A stretch of DNA of 64,000 nt from Streptococcus sp. HMSC034E03. Lineage in GTDB: Bacteria; Bacillota; Bacilli; Lactobacillales; Streptococcaceae. The notes under the pieces were generated by a model. It worked only from the letters and a program-made list of their open reading frames with translations, did no database searches and was not told the DNA's origin. Position numbers and translations under genes: made by a program. The stretch spans positions 37,018 to 101,017 of the forward strand of contig NZ_KV804969.1 of assembly GCF_001811505.1 (NCBI RefSeq). Reading direction: 5' to 3'. Numbering within the stretch: position 1 is the stretch's first letter; every line of letters begins with the position of its first letter. Positions 36,007 through 46,274 of the stretch are shown piece after piece.

Positions 36007-36455
36007 TCAGTCCTTAGGCCGATTTAACAAGAGGAGCTTTCCACGACAGAGACCACAACGATAGCGTTTGGTATCGATTTTTCGCTTTCTTTGATAGATT
36101 TGGTGACAAGTCTGACAAGTATAGACTAAGCTTGGCTTTTGATTGGCACTTGATAAGGGAGGAACAAAGCGGAGACCATCGACCTCTTTAGAAGTTGCTT
36201 AAAGGCTAAATCCTTATGCTGATAGCCCTTGCCTTCAAAGTAAAGATGATAATGGCAGAGCTCATGACGAACAATTTTACGAAAAACCTCTAAACCAAGT
36301 TCTTGATATACTTTGGGATTGAAATCCAAATGACCATCCTTAGGAAAAAATCGTCCACCTGTCGACCGTAGACGAGTATTCCATTGAGCTTGGTGTTTGA
36401 AAGGTTTTCCAAAGTCTTCTATAGAAACCTGTTTAACGTAATCAGTTAGATTCAT
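36007..36455 (-). pseudogene. sprT: SprT-like zinc-metalloprotease family gene, frameshifted
   Basis: The frame from the ATG at 36455 gives the HELCHYH zinc motif (about residue 65) and runs to a stop at 36126 after residue ~108, following the segment FKQLLKRS. Re-entering the neighbouring frame just after QLLK restores [10 protein letters not shown]... with the C-terminal zinc ribbon TCQTCHQ...YRCGLCRGK and a stop at 36007-36009. One missing A in AAAGAGG (expected AAAAGAGG, near 36189) explains it. The gene overlaps the end of tex by 14 bases. It could be a sequencing error; if real, the zinc ribbon is lost. Confidence 0.85.
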
Positions 36456-38571
36456 TAGGTGCAAGAAGCGACAGATTCACTTTTTCGCGGTCAGCATCGA
36501 TTTTTTTCACCCAAACGGTTACCAAATCACCGACCGATACTACCTGACTCGGATGCTTGATGAATTTCTTGCTCATGTGAGAGATATGAATCAGGCCATC
36601 CTCATGGATACCGATATCAACAAAGGCACCGAAGTCAACGACGTTGCGCACAACTCCTTCAAGCTTTTGCCCAACTTGTAAGTCTTTGATATCCAAGACA
36701 TCCTGGCGAAGAACTGGAGCGTCAAAAGAATCACGGAAATCACGACCTGGTTTGAGAAGGTCTGCGATAATATCTTTAAGTGTTTCTTGACCGAGGTCTA
36801 GCTCTTGAGCCATTTCCTTGATTGAAACAGATTTGAGTTTGGCTTGCGCTTCTTCATTTAGGTCTTTAATGTCCAAACGTTTGAAGAGTTCCTTAACAGC
36901 AACATAGTTTTCTGGGTGAACACCAGTATTGTCAAGGATATTGCTACTTTCAGGGATACGGAGGAATCCTGCAGACTGTTCAAACGCTTTAGCACCTAAA
37001 CGGGGAACTTTCTTGATTTGAGCTCGTGAGGTGATTTTTCCTTCTTCTTCACGATACTTAACAATATTTTCAGAGATTGTTTTGTTAAGCCCAGCTACAT
37101 GCGAAAGTAAGGCTGGACTAGCTGTATTGACATTGACACCGACTTGGTTAACTACTGTATCAACAACAAAGTCTAGACTTTCAGATAGTTTCTTTTGACT
37201 AACATCGTGCTGATATTGACCGACACCGATGGATTTGGGATCAATTTTAACCAACTCAGCAAGTGGGTCTTGCAAGCGACGTGCAATAGAAATAGCAGAA
37301 CGTTTCTCAACGGTTAAGTCAGGGAACTCTTGACGAGCAAGTTCACTAGCTGAGTAGACAGATGCACCGCTCTCATTGACAATGACATAGCTAATTTCTG
37401 GAAAATCCTTGAGCACTTCGGCGACAAAAGCTTCACTCTCACGACTGGCAGTTCCATTTCCGATAGCGATGATTTCAACACCGTATTGGCCAATCAAATC
37501 AGCCAAATCACGCTTGGCTTCTTCAATCTGACGAGCTGAAGCTGGTTTGACTGGATAAATGACTTGCGTTGTCAGCATCTTACCAGTCGCATCAACGACC
37601 GCAAGTTTGGCACCTGTACGAAAGGCAGGGTCAAATCCAAGAACCACGCGCCCTTTAAGAGGTCCTACCAGAAGAAGATTACGCAGATTGTCAGAAAATA
37701 GTTGAATAGCTCCTTCTTCTGCCTTCTCTGTTAACTCTGTACGGATACGACGCTCGATAGCTGGCAGTACCTTCTTCTTAACAGATTGCTGAATAACTTC
37801 TTCAATATAGGCATTTTTAACCTTAAAACGAGAAGCAAAGAAGGCTTGGATACGATCAACTGCATGCTCAAAACCAATCTTCAAGATGCCTAACTTCTCA
37901 CCACGATTAAGGGCAAGAGTACGATATCCCTGCATGTTAGCAACCGTCTCTGAGAAATCGTAATAAATCTGAAAGACTTGCTTTTCATCAAGACTCTCGT
38001 CTTTGACTTGGGATGTAATCTTAGAATGTCTAAGGACCTCTTGATAAGTCATTGAACGTAAGTTGACATCCTCAGAGAGAGCTTCGACCAAAATATCAAC
38101 TGCACCCGCTAAAGCATCTTGTGGAGTCTCAAAACCTTCACAGACAAATGTTTCTGCTTCTTTTTCTAGGTCAGAAACATTCTGTAGGATTAGACGAGCA
38201 AGTGGGAAGAGTCCCGCCTCACGCGCAATCGTTGCCTTGGTGCGACGTTTTTCCTTATAGGGAAGATAGAGCTCTTCAACGTCTGCGAGTTTTTCAGCAG
38301 CTAAGATGGCTTCTTCTAACTCTTTGGTCAACTTACCTTGCTCTTTGATTTTTGCCAAAACAGCTTCCTTACGGTCATTGAGGTTGGTAAGACTTTTATC
38401 AAGGTCGATAATAGCTTTGATAGCTACTTCATCTAAACTACCAGTCATGTCTTTCCGATAACGAGCGATAAAGGGAATGGTTGCTCCTTCTGCTGTCAAA
38501 GACAAGACCGTATCAATTTGCTTTAAGGTTACACCCAAATCTTGGGAAATTTTTTCATATTTTTTATCCAT
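36442..38571 (-). CDS. tex: Tex family RNA-binding protein
   Basis: A 709-aa Tex/YhgF protein, near the usual 710-770. Domain order: N-terminal helical (HTH-like) region, YqgF/RNase H-like domain around residues 310-430, helix-hairpin-helix pair around 480-560 and an S1 domain at about 635-700 ([17 protein letters not shown]). It binds RNA and affects transcription or toxin expression in other Gram-positives. Upstream, an extended -10 sits only 6 bases before the ATG and there is no ribosome site, suggesting a leaderless mRNA. Confidence 0.94.
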   Translation of the reverse strand: MDKKYEKISQDLGVTLKQIDTVLSLTAEGATIPFIARYRKDMTGSLDEVAIKAIIDLDKSLTNLNDRKEAVLAKIKEQGKLTKELEEAILAAEKLADVEELYLPYKEKRRTKATIAREAGLFPLARLILQNVSDLEKEAETFVCEGFETPQDALAGAVDILVEALSEDVNLRSMTYQEVLRHSKITSQVKDESLDEKQVFQIYYDFSETVANMQGYRTLALNRGEKLGILKIGFEHAVDRIQAFFASRFKVKNAYIEEVIQQSVKKKVLPAIERRIRTELTEKAEEGAIQLFSDNLRNLLLVGPLKGRVVLGFDPAFRTGAKLAVVDATGKMLTTQVIYPVKPASARQIEEAKRDLADLIGQYGVEIIAIGNGTASRESEAFVAEVLKDFPEISYVIVNESGASVYSASELARQEFPDLTVEKRSAISIARRLQDPLAELVKIDPKSIGVGQYQHDVSQKKLSESLDFVVDTVVNQVGVNVNTASPALLSHVAGLNKTISENIVKYREEEGKITSRAQIKKVPRLGAKAFEQSAGFLRIPESSNILDNTGVHPENYVAVKELFKRLDIKDLNEEAQAKLKSVSIKEMAQELDLGQETLKDIIADLLKPGRDFRDSFDAPVLRQDVLDIKDLQVGQKLEGVVRNVVDFGAFVDIGIHEDGLIHISHMSKKFIKHPSQVVSVGDLVTVWVKKIDADREKVNLSLLAPNESN

Positions 38572-38577
38572 GAGACT

Positions 38578-38586
38578 ATTATACCA
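38578..38586 (-). promoter_or_regulatory. Extended -10 promoter directly abutting the tex start
   Basis: On the - strand TGGTATAAT (38586-38578) is an extended -10; the ATG begins 6 bases after it, so transcription would start at or within one or two bases of the start codon. Confidence 0.65.
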
Positions 38587-38734
38587 TAAGGAAGAAAGCT
38601 TGTTTTCATTAATGTCACAGTTAGCTTGGTATTTGTTGAAGATAAAAATTCATTGGTCTTAACAATTTAAAATTAAACCTTTTGGCTGAAATAATAGTAT
38701 AATAGAGGAAACAATAAGAATTGAGGTATGCCCA

Positions 38735-38866
38735 ATGGCTGTTAAATTTACAAAAACTGATGACTTAGATAAGATGTTCGAAGAGTTCGCTAAACTACCT
38801 GATTTAAAGCAAGTGACATTTCCAGATGACAAAGAAAAGAAAGAAAAGGCAGAAAAGAAAAAATAG
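38735..38866 (+). CDS. 43-aa charged protein upstream of the permease
   Basis: MAVKFTKTDDLDKMFEEF opens a 43-aa ORF ending in a Lys/Glu-rich tail (DDKEKKEKAEKKK). GAGG lies 8 bases before the ATG and its stop is immediately followed by the ATG of the permease gene, so it is almost certainly translated. A TATAAT (38698-38703) lies 31 bases upstream. It has no cysteine or histidine and no hydrophobic stretch. The function is unknown; a cytosolic regulator of the permease is one idea. Confidence 0.75.
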   Translation: MAVKFTKTDDLDKMFEEFAKLPDLKQVTFPDDKEKKEKAEKKK

Positions 38867-39772
38867 ATGGATTTCTTTCAAAGCCTACCTTCTAGTATTT
38901 TACAAGCTGGTGCTATTTTTCTATCAATCATCATTGAAGCCCTACCCTTCGTTTTGATTGGTAGTATTATCTCTGGTGCTATTGAAGTCTATGTGACTCC
39001 TGAAAAAGTATATAGATTTCTCCCTAAAAATCGTTTGGGGAGGATCTTTTTTGGTACATTTATAGGGTTTCTCTTCCCCTCTTGTGAGTGTGGAATTGTT
39101 CCGATCATCAACCGTTTCTTGGAGAAGAAGGTTCCAAGCTATACAGCTGTTCCATTTCTAGTAACAGCTCCTATCATCAATCCCATCGTACTTTTTGCAA
39201 CTTATTCAGCCTTTGGTAATTCATTTAAAATGGTCTTACTCCGCGCTTTAGGTTCGATTCTTGTTGCTACTATATTGGGTATCTTACTTGGATTTTTCTG
39301 GGAAGGATCGATTCAAAAGGAAAATAGGCTGGCTTGTCATGAACATGATTTTTCTCACTTGACCAAAGGTCAGAAACTTCTTCAGGTCTTTATCCAAGCT
39401 ATTGATGAATTCTTTGATATGGGACGTTATTTGGTCTTTGGCTGTCTTTTTGCAAGTATAGTCCAAGTATATGTGCCAACCCGGATCCTGACTTCTATCA
39501 GCGCAACACCACTACTTGCTATTGTTCTCTTGATGGTCTTGTCCTTCCTTCTATCACTCTGTAGTGAAGCGGATGCCTTTATTGGCTCTTCGCTGCTCTC
39601 TAGTTTCGGATTTGCGCCAGTTCTTGCCTTTCTAGTTATTGGACCAATGCTTGATGTCAAAAACCTACTCATGATGAAGAATTATCTTAAAACTCGCTTT
39701 ATTTGGCAGTTCATGACCATTGTGACTCTTGTTGTTCTTGTCTATTCTTATCTAGTCGGGGTGATGATATGA
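38867..39772 (+). CDS. Permease (PF03773/DUF318, YraQ-like)
   Basis: A 301-aa membrane protein with about eight helices. It has the family's FPSCECGIVPI segment near residue 68 with two cysteines in CxC, and a second half repeating the fold (SLCSEADAF). The family is predicted to transport metals, oxyanions or thiol-linked compounds, as seen for arsenic-linked relatives, but the substrate here is not known. Its stop overlaps the next start (ATGA). The pairing with a TIGR03943 protein is conserved widely in Gram-positives. Confidence 0.85.
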   Translation: MDFFQSLPSSILQAGAIFLSIIIEALPFVLIGSIISGAIEVYVTPEKVYRFLPKNRLGRIFFGTFIGFLFPSCECGIVPIINRFLEKKVPSYTAVPFLVTAPIINPIVLFATYSAFGNSFKMVLLRALGSILVATILGILLGFFWEGSIQKENRLACHEHDFSHLTKGQKLLQVFIQAIDEFFDMGRYLVFGCLFASIVQVYVPTRILTSISATPLLAIVLLMVLSFLLSLCSEADAFIGSSLLSSFGFAPVLAFLVIGPMLDVKNLLMMKNYLKTRFIWQFMTIVTLVVLVYSYLVGVMI

Positions 39773-40584
39773 TACGATTTCTTATTTTGATTAGTTATTT
39801 TTTCTTAACCCTTTATCTACACCTATCTGGTAAGCTCAATCAATATCTAAACCTCCACTACTCTTATCTGGCTTATATAACAATGGTGTTGTCTTTCTTG
39901 CTAGCCATCGTTCAAGCCTATATTTGCTTCAAGCGTTTGAAAGAACATAGTCACTTACATAGTTTTGCAGCCAAGCTTGCTAGTTTTGTCCTCTTAAGTT
40001 TACCTTTGTTAGTTGGATTTGCCTTTCCAACTGTTGCACTAGACTCACAAACTGTATCTGCAAAAGGCTATTATTTCCCTTTGTCGGAAGGAACTGACAA
40101 GGCAATCCAAGCAAGTGAAGGAACGAGCAGTCAGTATCTTAAACCAGATACGAGTAGGTTTTATTCACACACAACTTATGTAGACACTGTTCGTAAGAGT
40201 GCTGATAAATACTTAGCTCAATCAAGCATTGTCATCAAGGATGAGAATTACTTGGAAGTCATGGAAGTTATCTATGATTTTCCAAATGAATTTGAAGGCA
40301 AGGAAATCGAGTTCACAGGCTTTGTCTACAATGATCCGAATCACGCTAATAGTCAATTTATCTTTCGCTTTGGTATTATGCACTGTATCGCTGATTCAGG
40401 AGTTTTTGGCCTTTTGACCACTGGAAATACCAATCATTACGAAAATAACACTTGGGTGAGAGTAAAAGGGAAGATTAACAATCACTATCACAAGGAACTC
40501 AACCAAATCCTTCCAACCCTTGAAGTTCAATCTTTCATTAAAGTTGACAAACCAGAGAACCCTTATGTTTATAAAGAATTTTAA
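39769..40584 (+). CDS. TIGR03943-family membrane protein
   Basis: A 271-aa protein starting at the ATG that overlaps the permease stop. Three or four N-terminal hydrophobic helices (about residues 1-20, 35-55, 75-95) lead to an extracellular C-terminal half with a beta-rich, OB-like core (GKEIEFTGFVYND) and a HCIADSG segment. Members of TIGR03943 are coded beside DUF318 permeases, and the two probably form one transporter. Substrate unknown. Confidence 0.82.
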   Translation: MIRFLILISYFFLTLYLHLSGKLNQYLNLHYSYLAYITMVLSFLLAIVQAYICFKRLKEHSHLHSFAAKLASFVLLSLPLLVGFAFPTVALDSQTVSAKGYYFPLSEGTDKAIQASEGTSSQYLKPDTSRFYSHTTYVDTVRKSADKYLAQSSIVIKDENYLEVMEVIYDFPNEFEGKEIEFTGFVYNDPNHANSQFIFRFGIMHCIADSGVFGLLTTGNTNHYENNTWVRVKGKINNHYHKELNQILPTLEVQSFIKVDKPENPYVYKEF

Positions 40585-40612
40585 AAAAGTAGCCTGAGTG
40601 GGCTACTTTTTC
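40584..40612. terminator. Bidirectional terminator between the permease operon and the TPR gene
   Basis: An 11-bp stem AAAAAGTAGCC / GGCTACTTTTT with a 6-base loop. It overlaps the stop of the leftward TPR gene and ends both convergent transcripts. Confidence 0.85.
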
Positions 40613-41214
40613 TTGTTTAGTAAGTCTTTAACTTCTTGAGCTCCAACCTGATCGCCTGCTTTTTCAAAAAGATCGATAGCTTGTAAAAAATTCTCTTGCG
40701 ATTTTTCAGATTTTTCTACAGAATAAATCTCTCCCAAACCTCTATAAGCGCAGGCCTGAGCAATAAGATCATCTGTTTGTAAAGCTTGCTTTAAGGACTG
40801 CTCCATATACATGATCGATTTTACGATTTCCCCAATCTTAAATCGTAAATAACCTTGCTCATAATTATTGACAGAAGATTTGAGTGCATCCTCTGAAAAA
40901 GAATCTTCAATAACTTCTCGCTCTTTTTCTATATAGCTAAGAGCCGTTTGATAGTCATTCATTTCACGATAAACCATGGCTAACTGGTGATAGCCGATAT
41001 GTTCGTTTTCTTTATCCTGACTTGAAATTGCCACATCTAGATAGTTTTGATAAATCAGCAAAGCTTCTTTGTAATCTTTTTCAAAGAGCTTAATATACCC
41101 CATTAAATTGAGAAGGCCATAATCCTTGCATGTTTCCAAAGAGAAATTTTCTGAGACTAATTTCTTGGCCTCTTCAATCTTCCCCTCAAACAATAATTCC
41201 CAGGCTTGATTCAT
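40603..41214 (-). CDS. TPR-repeat protein
   Basis: A 203-aa all-helical protein with at least four tetratricopeptide-like repeats; recognisable helices are at about residues 30-60 (GLLNLMGYIKLFEKDYKEAL), 72-100, 115-140 and 155-190. No signal peptide. Such repeats bind protein partners. It lies 17 bases after the zinc-ribbon protein gene and may form an operon with it and the nucleotidyltransferase gene. No specific function can be given. Confidence 0.72.
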   Translation of the reverse strand: MNQAWELLFEGKIEEAKKLVSENFSLETCKDYGLLNLMGYIKLFEKDYKEALLIYQNYLDVAISSQDKENEHIGYHQLAMVYREMNDYQTALSYIEKEREVIEDSFSEDALKSSVNNYEQGYLRFKIGEIVKSIMYMEQSLKQALQTDDLIAQACAYRGLGEIYSVEKSEKSQENFLQAIDLFEKAGDQVGAQEVKDLLNKKK

Positions 41215-41231
41215 ACTTATAATCCTCCAGC

Positions 41232-42284
41232 TTATGTTGTATAGAAATCAATTGACAAATCACTATCAGACTCGTATTTTTTCCATGCTAGGCTAAAGCC
41301 ATAATAGTCTTCAAATTCTGGATGCCAGTCATAATAGAGTGGGATACGGCTAAATTTTCTTGCAACTACTTCATCTTCAAATTCTGGGGACTCTCCTGCA
41401 GTAATTCCAAATTGAAGGCCATTCAGTTCCCAGGTGTTTCCCCAAACATTTTCGTCTGATAGAACGTCAATCCAACGAGAGGCGTCAATATCAAAATCTG
41501 CACATAATTCAAGTTCTAACAATTTTCTGTAGTTTACCTTGGCAGGCTTTATATAAAAGGCTCCATCAACCTGATACTTTTTATCTTGTACTTGAATTTG
41601 TGTGATTTTCATCGGAATTGGAACTCTATTTAACTCCAACCAAAAATAGCCTAGAGGAGTTTTGATTGCATGGTAAATTTGTTTAGACTCTATTTTTACT
41701 TTTTTCGAGCAAGCATTTAAAATTCTTCCATGCTCAAGTATATTTTTACAAACTATTTTTGAAGTCTCAGGATCAAAAATAGAATACCTACGGATAACCC
41801 TTTTTAACTTTTCAACGGGAAAAGTGATATCCTTTGGTAGGGCATGATACTTCTGGACAACTAAAGCAGTTTTTTCAGTATTTTCCTTCCCGGTTGGAAC
41901 AATCACACCATGCCCGACATGAATAGTTGGGTCGTCACAGATATAAGTATAACCATTTCCACCTTCTTGAAACTCAACGACAACGATATTTAACTCCTGA
42001 TCAGGATCGAAAAGTGGTTCAGCTTTTGCACTGGTCTGGCGCTCATAAAAAGTGAAACAATCTTTATTATCCTCTTCACCAAAGACCATAAAACTACCAC
42101 AATTTGGGCATTTCCACATATAGAAGGAAGCCTCCGAAATGTCTTCATAGGAAATTCTATCATGTTCATCAGTATTGTTAAAAATATCCTCAAGCAACTC
42201 ATCCGAATAAACCGAATAAGCATTTGGATCAGGAGCTTGGTGGTCATTCATTGCTTGACCACATCTACATGTCCATTTTCCCAT
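41232..42284 (-). CDS. Unknown 350-aa protein with N-terminal zinc ribbon
   Basis: Residues 1-65 form a two-part zinc ribbon (Cys6-x-Cys8 and Cys59-x2-Cys62). Next comes a small beta domain with IHVGHGVIVPTG (about 122-133), like an entry-loop or OB-type fold, then residues 190-350 with many Trp and acidic positions. I do not recognise the family. The make-up (soluble, acidic, cysteine-capped) and position among immunity-like genes make an immunity or accessory role possible, but this is weak inference. The gene starts 8 bases downstream of the nucleotidyltransferase stop. Confidence 0.62.
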   Translation of the reverse strand: MGKWTCRCGQAMNDHQAPDPNAYSVYSDELLEDIFNNTDEHDRISYEDISEASFYMWKCPNCGSFMVFGEEDNKDCFTFYERQTSAKAEPLFDPDQELNIVVVEFQEGGNGYTYICDDPTIHVGHGVIVPTGKENTEKTALVVQKYHALPKDITFPVEKLKRVIRRYSIFDPETSKIVCKNILEHGRILNACSKKVKIESKQIYHAIKTPLGYFWLELNRVPIPMKITQIQVQDKKYQVDGAFYIKPAKVNYRKLLELELCADFDIDASRWIDVLSDENVWGNTWELNGLQFGITAGESPEFEDEVVARKFSRIPLYYDWHPEFEDYYGFSLAWKKYESDSDLSIDFYTT

Positions 42285-42292
42285 ATCTAACC

Positions 42293-43069
42293 TCAGTCAC
42301 AACTTAATTCTTCAAGGAAAAATTGATTAAGAGCTTCCCAGTCTTTCTTCTCCTCGGTAACACTTTGGATGTAATCATCTAGTTCTTGGATATTTTTGGT
42401 GATGTAGTCCTGGATGGGCTTAATGGGCTCAATTTCCATACCTTCAGGTCCATTTATCTTGATATCAAGTAATCTAGACACATGCGCTTTCATTTCATCA
42501 GGAAGCAATTCTTTCAATAAATCATCAAACAAAATCGGTGGAACAGAATGATATTTTTCTATCCAACGACAAGCTAAAATGGGACGCAGAGCATAGAAGT
42601 ACTTTTTAGGTTTGACCTTGTCTCCTGAAAGATACTTATTCATTTGAGTTCTAGCAGTATTCAAGTAATGGTGGAGCATCTTTTTCTCGGAAAAATACTG
42701 ACTAACAAGCGGACGGATACGGTCAATAAAGCCTTCGTCTTGCTGGTAAACGATTGGCGACTGTAACCACTCAAAGAGGGTTGGATTTGACTTATAAAGC
42801 AACTTTAAAGCCTTGTCCAAATCCCAACCACTCACATCCCATGTATCGTCAATTGGTAGTTCGATGACATCTCGATGATCGTTCAAGCTTAGATAAAAAT
42901 CTTGCTTGTGCTTGTATACGAAACGCACATCAAAATCACTATCCGGAGACTCAAAGCCCCAAGCGCGACTACCAGACTCAATTGCCCACAAAACAGTAAC
43001 ATCATAATCACGCTCAATTTCTGCTAGTTTTTCAGGTACCAGAATATTCATTTCTTCTTGTGTTTGCAT
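42293..43069 (-). CDS. Predicted nucleotidyltransferase (RlaP/COG3541 type)
   Basis: A 258-aa protein with the GSRAWGFESPDSDFDVR motif of DNA polymerase-beta-like nucleotidyltransferases (two catalytic aspartates in DSDFD), followed by a helical domain. It fits the RlaP group, stand-alone enzymes whose targets are mostly unknown, some tied to RNA ligation. The ATG at 43069 is preferred over an upstream alternative because the product then starts at MQTQEEM with an AAAGAGA site nearby; the site is weak. Confidence 0.78.
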   Translation of the reverse strand: MQTQEEMNILVPEKLAEIERDYDVTVLWAIESGSRAWGFESPDSDFDVRFVYKHKQDFYLSLNDHRDVIELPIDDTWDVSGWDLDKALKLLYKSNPTLFEWLQSPIVYQQDEGFIDRIRPLVSQYFSEKKMLHHYLNTARTQMNKYLSGDKVKPKKYFYALRPILACRWIEKYHSVPPILFDDLLKELLPDEMKAHVSRLLDIKINGPEGMEIEPIKPIQDYITKNIQELDDYIQSVTEEKKDWEALNQFFLEELSCD

Positions 43070-43153
43070 GGTGGTTCTCTTTCTTATTAATTTCTTATAC
43101 CCCATTTTATCAGAATCCTAGGACATTATCAAAAATTATTATAGTATCTACAG

Positions 43154-43177
43154 AAAAAAAGCCTACGATAGGCTTTC
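43154..43177 (-). terminator. Terminator of the polyamine operon
   Basis: An 8-bp stem AAAGCCTA / TAGGCTTT with a 3-base loop; on the - strand it ends in a run of T. It lies directly after aguB. Confidence 0.85.
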
Positions 43178-43179
43178 TC

Positions 43180-44055
43180 TTATCTGACAATATCTTTATA
43201 CATATCTGGTCTTCTATCTCTAAACAGACCCCAGTTTAAGCGTTCACTTGCTCCCTTGTCGAGGTCATATGTAGTTAACAAGATCGCTTCGCCTTGTCGT
43301 TCTGCTTGGGTCAAGATAGCACCTGTTTCATCGGTCATAAAGGATGAACCGTAGAAATTAAGACTTGAACTTTGTCCACCATTTTCCTCGCAAGGAGAGA
43401 CTTCTTCCAAACCATAACGATTAGCAGCAATAACTGGGACAATATTTGCTGCTGAGTGTCCTTGCATGGTACGTTGCCAATGACCACAACTATCTGTATC
43501 CAAAATAGGCTCTGAACCAATGGCTGTTGGATAAAAGAGCAATTCCGCTCCATTTAAGGCAAGGCAACGAGCTGTTTCTGGGAACCACTGGTCCCAACAG
43601 ATGCCAATACCAATTTTGGCATAGCGTGTATCCCAGACCTTGAAACCGGTGTTTCCAGGAGTAAAGAAGAATTTTTCTTGATAATAATGGTCATCAGGAA
43701 TGTGAGTCTTCCGATAAACACCAAGCACTTCTCCATCAGCATCTATGACTGCAATAGAATTGTACAAGACATTGCCATCTTTTTCGTAGAAACTGATTGG
43801 TAAAACAACCTTTAATTCCTTGGCAATCACTTTGAAATGCTGAATAGCCGTATTTTCTGTCACCGACTGGGCATACTGGTAGTAGTCATATTGACGTTCC
43901 TGACAAAAATAGGGACGTTCAAACAACTCAGGCAAGAGAATAATTTGCGCACCTTGCTCAGCAGCTTGACGGACTAAACGTTCAGCTGTTTGGATATTGG
44001 TTTCCACATCCTTAGCGCATTGCATCTGAATGGCTGCAACCGTTACATTTCTCAT
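43180..44055 (-). CDS. aguB: N-carbamoylputrescine amidase
   Basis: A 291-aa nitrilase-superfamily enzyme with the full triad: Glu43 (LPELFERPYF), Lys116 (YRKTHIP) and Cys153 (GICWDQWFPE). It hydrolyses N-carbamoylputrescine to putrescine, CO2 and ammonia. It follows aguA by 9 bases and is the last gene of the operon, so agmatine conversion to putrescine is complete here. Motifs and length fit AguB rather than other nitrilases. Confidence 0.95.
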   Translation of the reverse strand: MRNVTVAAIQMQCAKDVETNIQTAERLVRQAAEQGAQIILLPELFERPYFCQERQYDYYQYAQSVTENTAIQHFKVIAKELKVVLPISFYEKDGNVLYNSIAVIDADGEVLGVYRKTHIPDDHYYQEKFFFTPGNTGFKVWDTRYAKIGIGICWDQWFPETARCLALNGAELLFYPTAIGSEPILDTDSCGHWQRTMQGHSAANIVPVIAANRYGLEEVSPCEENGGQSSSLNFYGSSFMTDETGAILTQAERQGEAILLTTYDLDKGASERLNWGLFRDRRPDMYKDIVR

Positions 44056-44064
44056 CTTTTTCTC

Positions 44065-45150
44065 CTATTCTGGAATTTGTTGGGTAATGCAGTGGATATT
44101 TCCACCACCTAAAAGAATATCTCTAGCTGGGATTCCTACGACTTCACGGTCTGGGAAACACTGGCTCAGAATATCCAAGGCCACTTGATCGTTTACATCC
44201 TGAAATTGTGGCACCAAAACAGATTTATTGGCGATATAAAAATTCACATAGGAAGCAGCTAAACGTTCACCAGCATAGCGTTCTTCTTCACCTTCTTCAT
44301 ATGAATAGCCCGGCAAATCTTCTTCCGTCACTACTTGATGAAGCGCTGGGATTGGGAGTTTATGAATGGTAAAGGAACGCCCCTTTTCATCTGTTTCCGT
44401 CTCTAAAAGAGCTAGATCCGCCGCAGACATGGCATACTGAGGATCATCGTGGTCGTCCGTCCAAGCTAAGACAATCTCCGCTGGGCCAACAAAAGCTGCA
44501 ACATTGTCGACGTGTTCGTTGGTTTCGTCTTGATAAATACCGTAAGGAAGCCAGATGACTTTTTCAGCTCCAAGACTCTCTAGTAAGGTATTTTCAATCT
44601 CTTCTTTAGTCATATGAGGATTGCGCCCCGGACTGAGAAGGCAACTTGCTGTGACAAGTATTGTTCCTTGACCGTCACTGTGTATGGCTCCACCTTCTAG
44701 TACAAATGGTTTTGCGTCGTAAACAGGTACCTCTAAGACTTCTGCAAAACGACTGGCCACTTGGTCATCTGCTTCATAGTCTTGATAGAGTCCATCCACT
44801 GCACCACCCCAGGCATTGAAAGACCAGTCTACCGCTAACTTTCCCCTTTTATCATTAAGGAGAATGGTCGGACCTGTATCTCGCGCCCAGGCATCATTTG
44901 TTGGAATATCTAGATAAACGACCTGGTCTCCAAGATAAGATTGGGCTTCAGATAGATAGTCCTCCTCCACCAAAAGATAGACTGTTTCCCCTTGGGCAAT
45001 GGTTTTGATAATCTGGCTAAAAGCATTTTTAGCTGCCTTTCCTTGAAAAGGCCAAGACCCTGGTCGAGTAGGCCATATCATGAGAGTTCCATGATGGGGT
45101 TCATACTCTGCTGGCATACGATAACCTAATTTTTTTGGACTGTCCATCAT
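44065..45150 (-). CDS. aguA: Agmatine deiminase
   Basis: A 361-aa agmatine iminohydrolase. The opening [16 protein letters not shown] and the catalytic cysteine in [11 protein letters not shown] (Cys354) are diagnostic. It converts agmatine to N-carbamoylputrescine. The ATG overlaps the nspC stop by 4 bases (ATGA); a second ATG follows at once, so the true start may be one codon later. Confidence 0.96.
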   Translation of the reverse strand: MMDSPKKLGYRMPAEYEPHHGTLMIWPTRPGSWPFQGKAAKNAFSQIIKTIAQGETVYLLVEEDYLSEAQSYLGDQVVYLDIPTNDAWARDTGPTILLNDKRGKLAVDWSFNAWGGAVDGLYQDYEADDQVASRFAEVLEVPVYDAKPFVLEGGAIHSDGQGTILVTASCLLSPGRNPHMTKEEIENTLLESLGAEKVIWLPYGIYQDETNEHVDNVAAFVGPAEIVLAWTDDHDDPQYAMSAADLALLETETDEKGRSFTIHKLPIPALHQVVTEEDLPGYSYEEGEEERYAGERLAASYVNFYIANKSVLVPQFQDVNDQVALDILSQCFPDREVVGIPARDILLGGGNIHCITQQIPE

Positions 45151-46274
45151 GATAATCTCTCCTTAAAGTCTTGGTAACCAAAGGCCTTGACTAAACTGCA
45201 TTCACCCTCTTTATCCATGAGATAGAGACTTGGCAAACCAATTCCGTTAAAGGTATTATTTTTGACAAAGGAGTAGATTGCCATGTCTTCAAAATAGAGG
45301 CGATCGCCGATTTCAATCGGTTTTTCAAAGCTATAGTCACCAATGATATCCCCTGTCAGACAAGTATTTGAAGAGAGTCTATAAGTATAAGGTTTTTCTT
45401 GCGCTTCAAAACCATCTCTCAATGGTGGACGATAGGGCATTTCAAGGACATCTGGCATATGACAGCTTGCTGAGGCGTCTAGCACCAAGGTTTCAAACCC
45501 ATTTTCAACGATGTCTAAGACTTCAGTAACTAAATAACCAGCATTAAGAGCTATCGCTTCTCCTGGTTCGATATAGACATCAAGATTATAGGTTTCTTGA
45601 ATTCGCTTAATCTCAGAAATCAGTAAATCCACATCGTAGTCATCTCTTGTAATGTGATGTCCACCGCCCATATTGAGCCATTTAACGTGATGCAAGTACT
45701 GTCCAAACTGCTCTTCTACAGCTTTCAAGGTTGTCGCTAAATCATCAGCCACTTGCTCACAAAGAGTATGAAAATGAAGCCCGTCCACCAAGTCTAGCAA
45801 ATCACTAGGTATCTTATCTGAAGTCACTCCGAAACGAGAGCCAGGTGCACAAGGGTCATAGAGCGCGTGATCTCCTTGTGTTGAACATTGAGGATTGAGG
45901 CGTAGACCTACACTGATCCCAGCTTCACGACAAGGTTGACCATATTTTCGTAATTGTCTCTCTGAGTTAAAGACAATATGATCAGATATTTGAAGCAACT
46001 CTTTCATGTCAGCTTCCTTGAAAGCAGGCGCAAATACATGGACTTCCCCCGGAAATTCTTCCCTAGCCAGCTTCGCTTCATAGAGTCCACTAGCCGTCGT
46101 ACCTGACAGATACTGGCTAATCAAAGGATAGGTTTTATAGAGAGAATAAGCCTTTTGAGCTAGCAACACCTTACAGCCTGCCTTTTCTTGAACCTCTTGT
46201 AGAATGCGGCAATTCTCTTCTAATTTTCCTAAGTCAATGATATAAGAAGGTGTTGGTACTTGTTCTAACTTCAT
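45147..46274 (-). CDS. nspC: Carboxynorspermidine/carboxyspermidine decarboxylase
   Basis: A 375-aa fold type III PLP decarboxylase. The PLP lysine is in LLAQKAYS (Lys41) and the C-terminal active-site Cys lies in [13 protein letters not shown]. It removes the carboxyl group from carboxyspermidine to give spermidine. The start overlaps the lys1 stop by one base. Close pairing with the synthase gene defines this SAM-independent route. Confidence 0.94.
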   Translation of the reverse strand: MKLEQVPTPSYIIDLGKLEENCRILQEVQEKAGCKVLLAQKAYSLYKTYPLISQYLSGTTASGLYEAKLAREEFPGEVHVFAPAFKEADMKELLQISDHIVFNSERQLRKYGQPCREAGISVGLRLNPQCSTQGDHALYDPCAPGSRFGVTSDKIPSDLLDLVDGLHFHTLCEQVADDLATTLKAVEEQFGQYLHHVKWLNMGGGHHITRDDYDVDLLISEIKRIQETYNLDVYIEPGEAIALNAGYLVTEVLDIVENGFETLVLDASASCHMPDVLEMPYRPPLRDGFEAQEKPYTYRLSSNTCLTGDIIGDYSFEKPIEIGDRLYFEDMAIYSFVKNNTFNGIGLPSLYLMDKEGECSLVKAFGYQDFKERLS

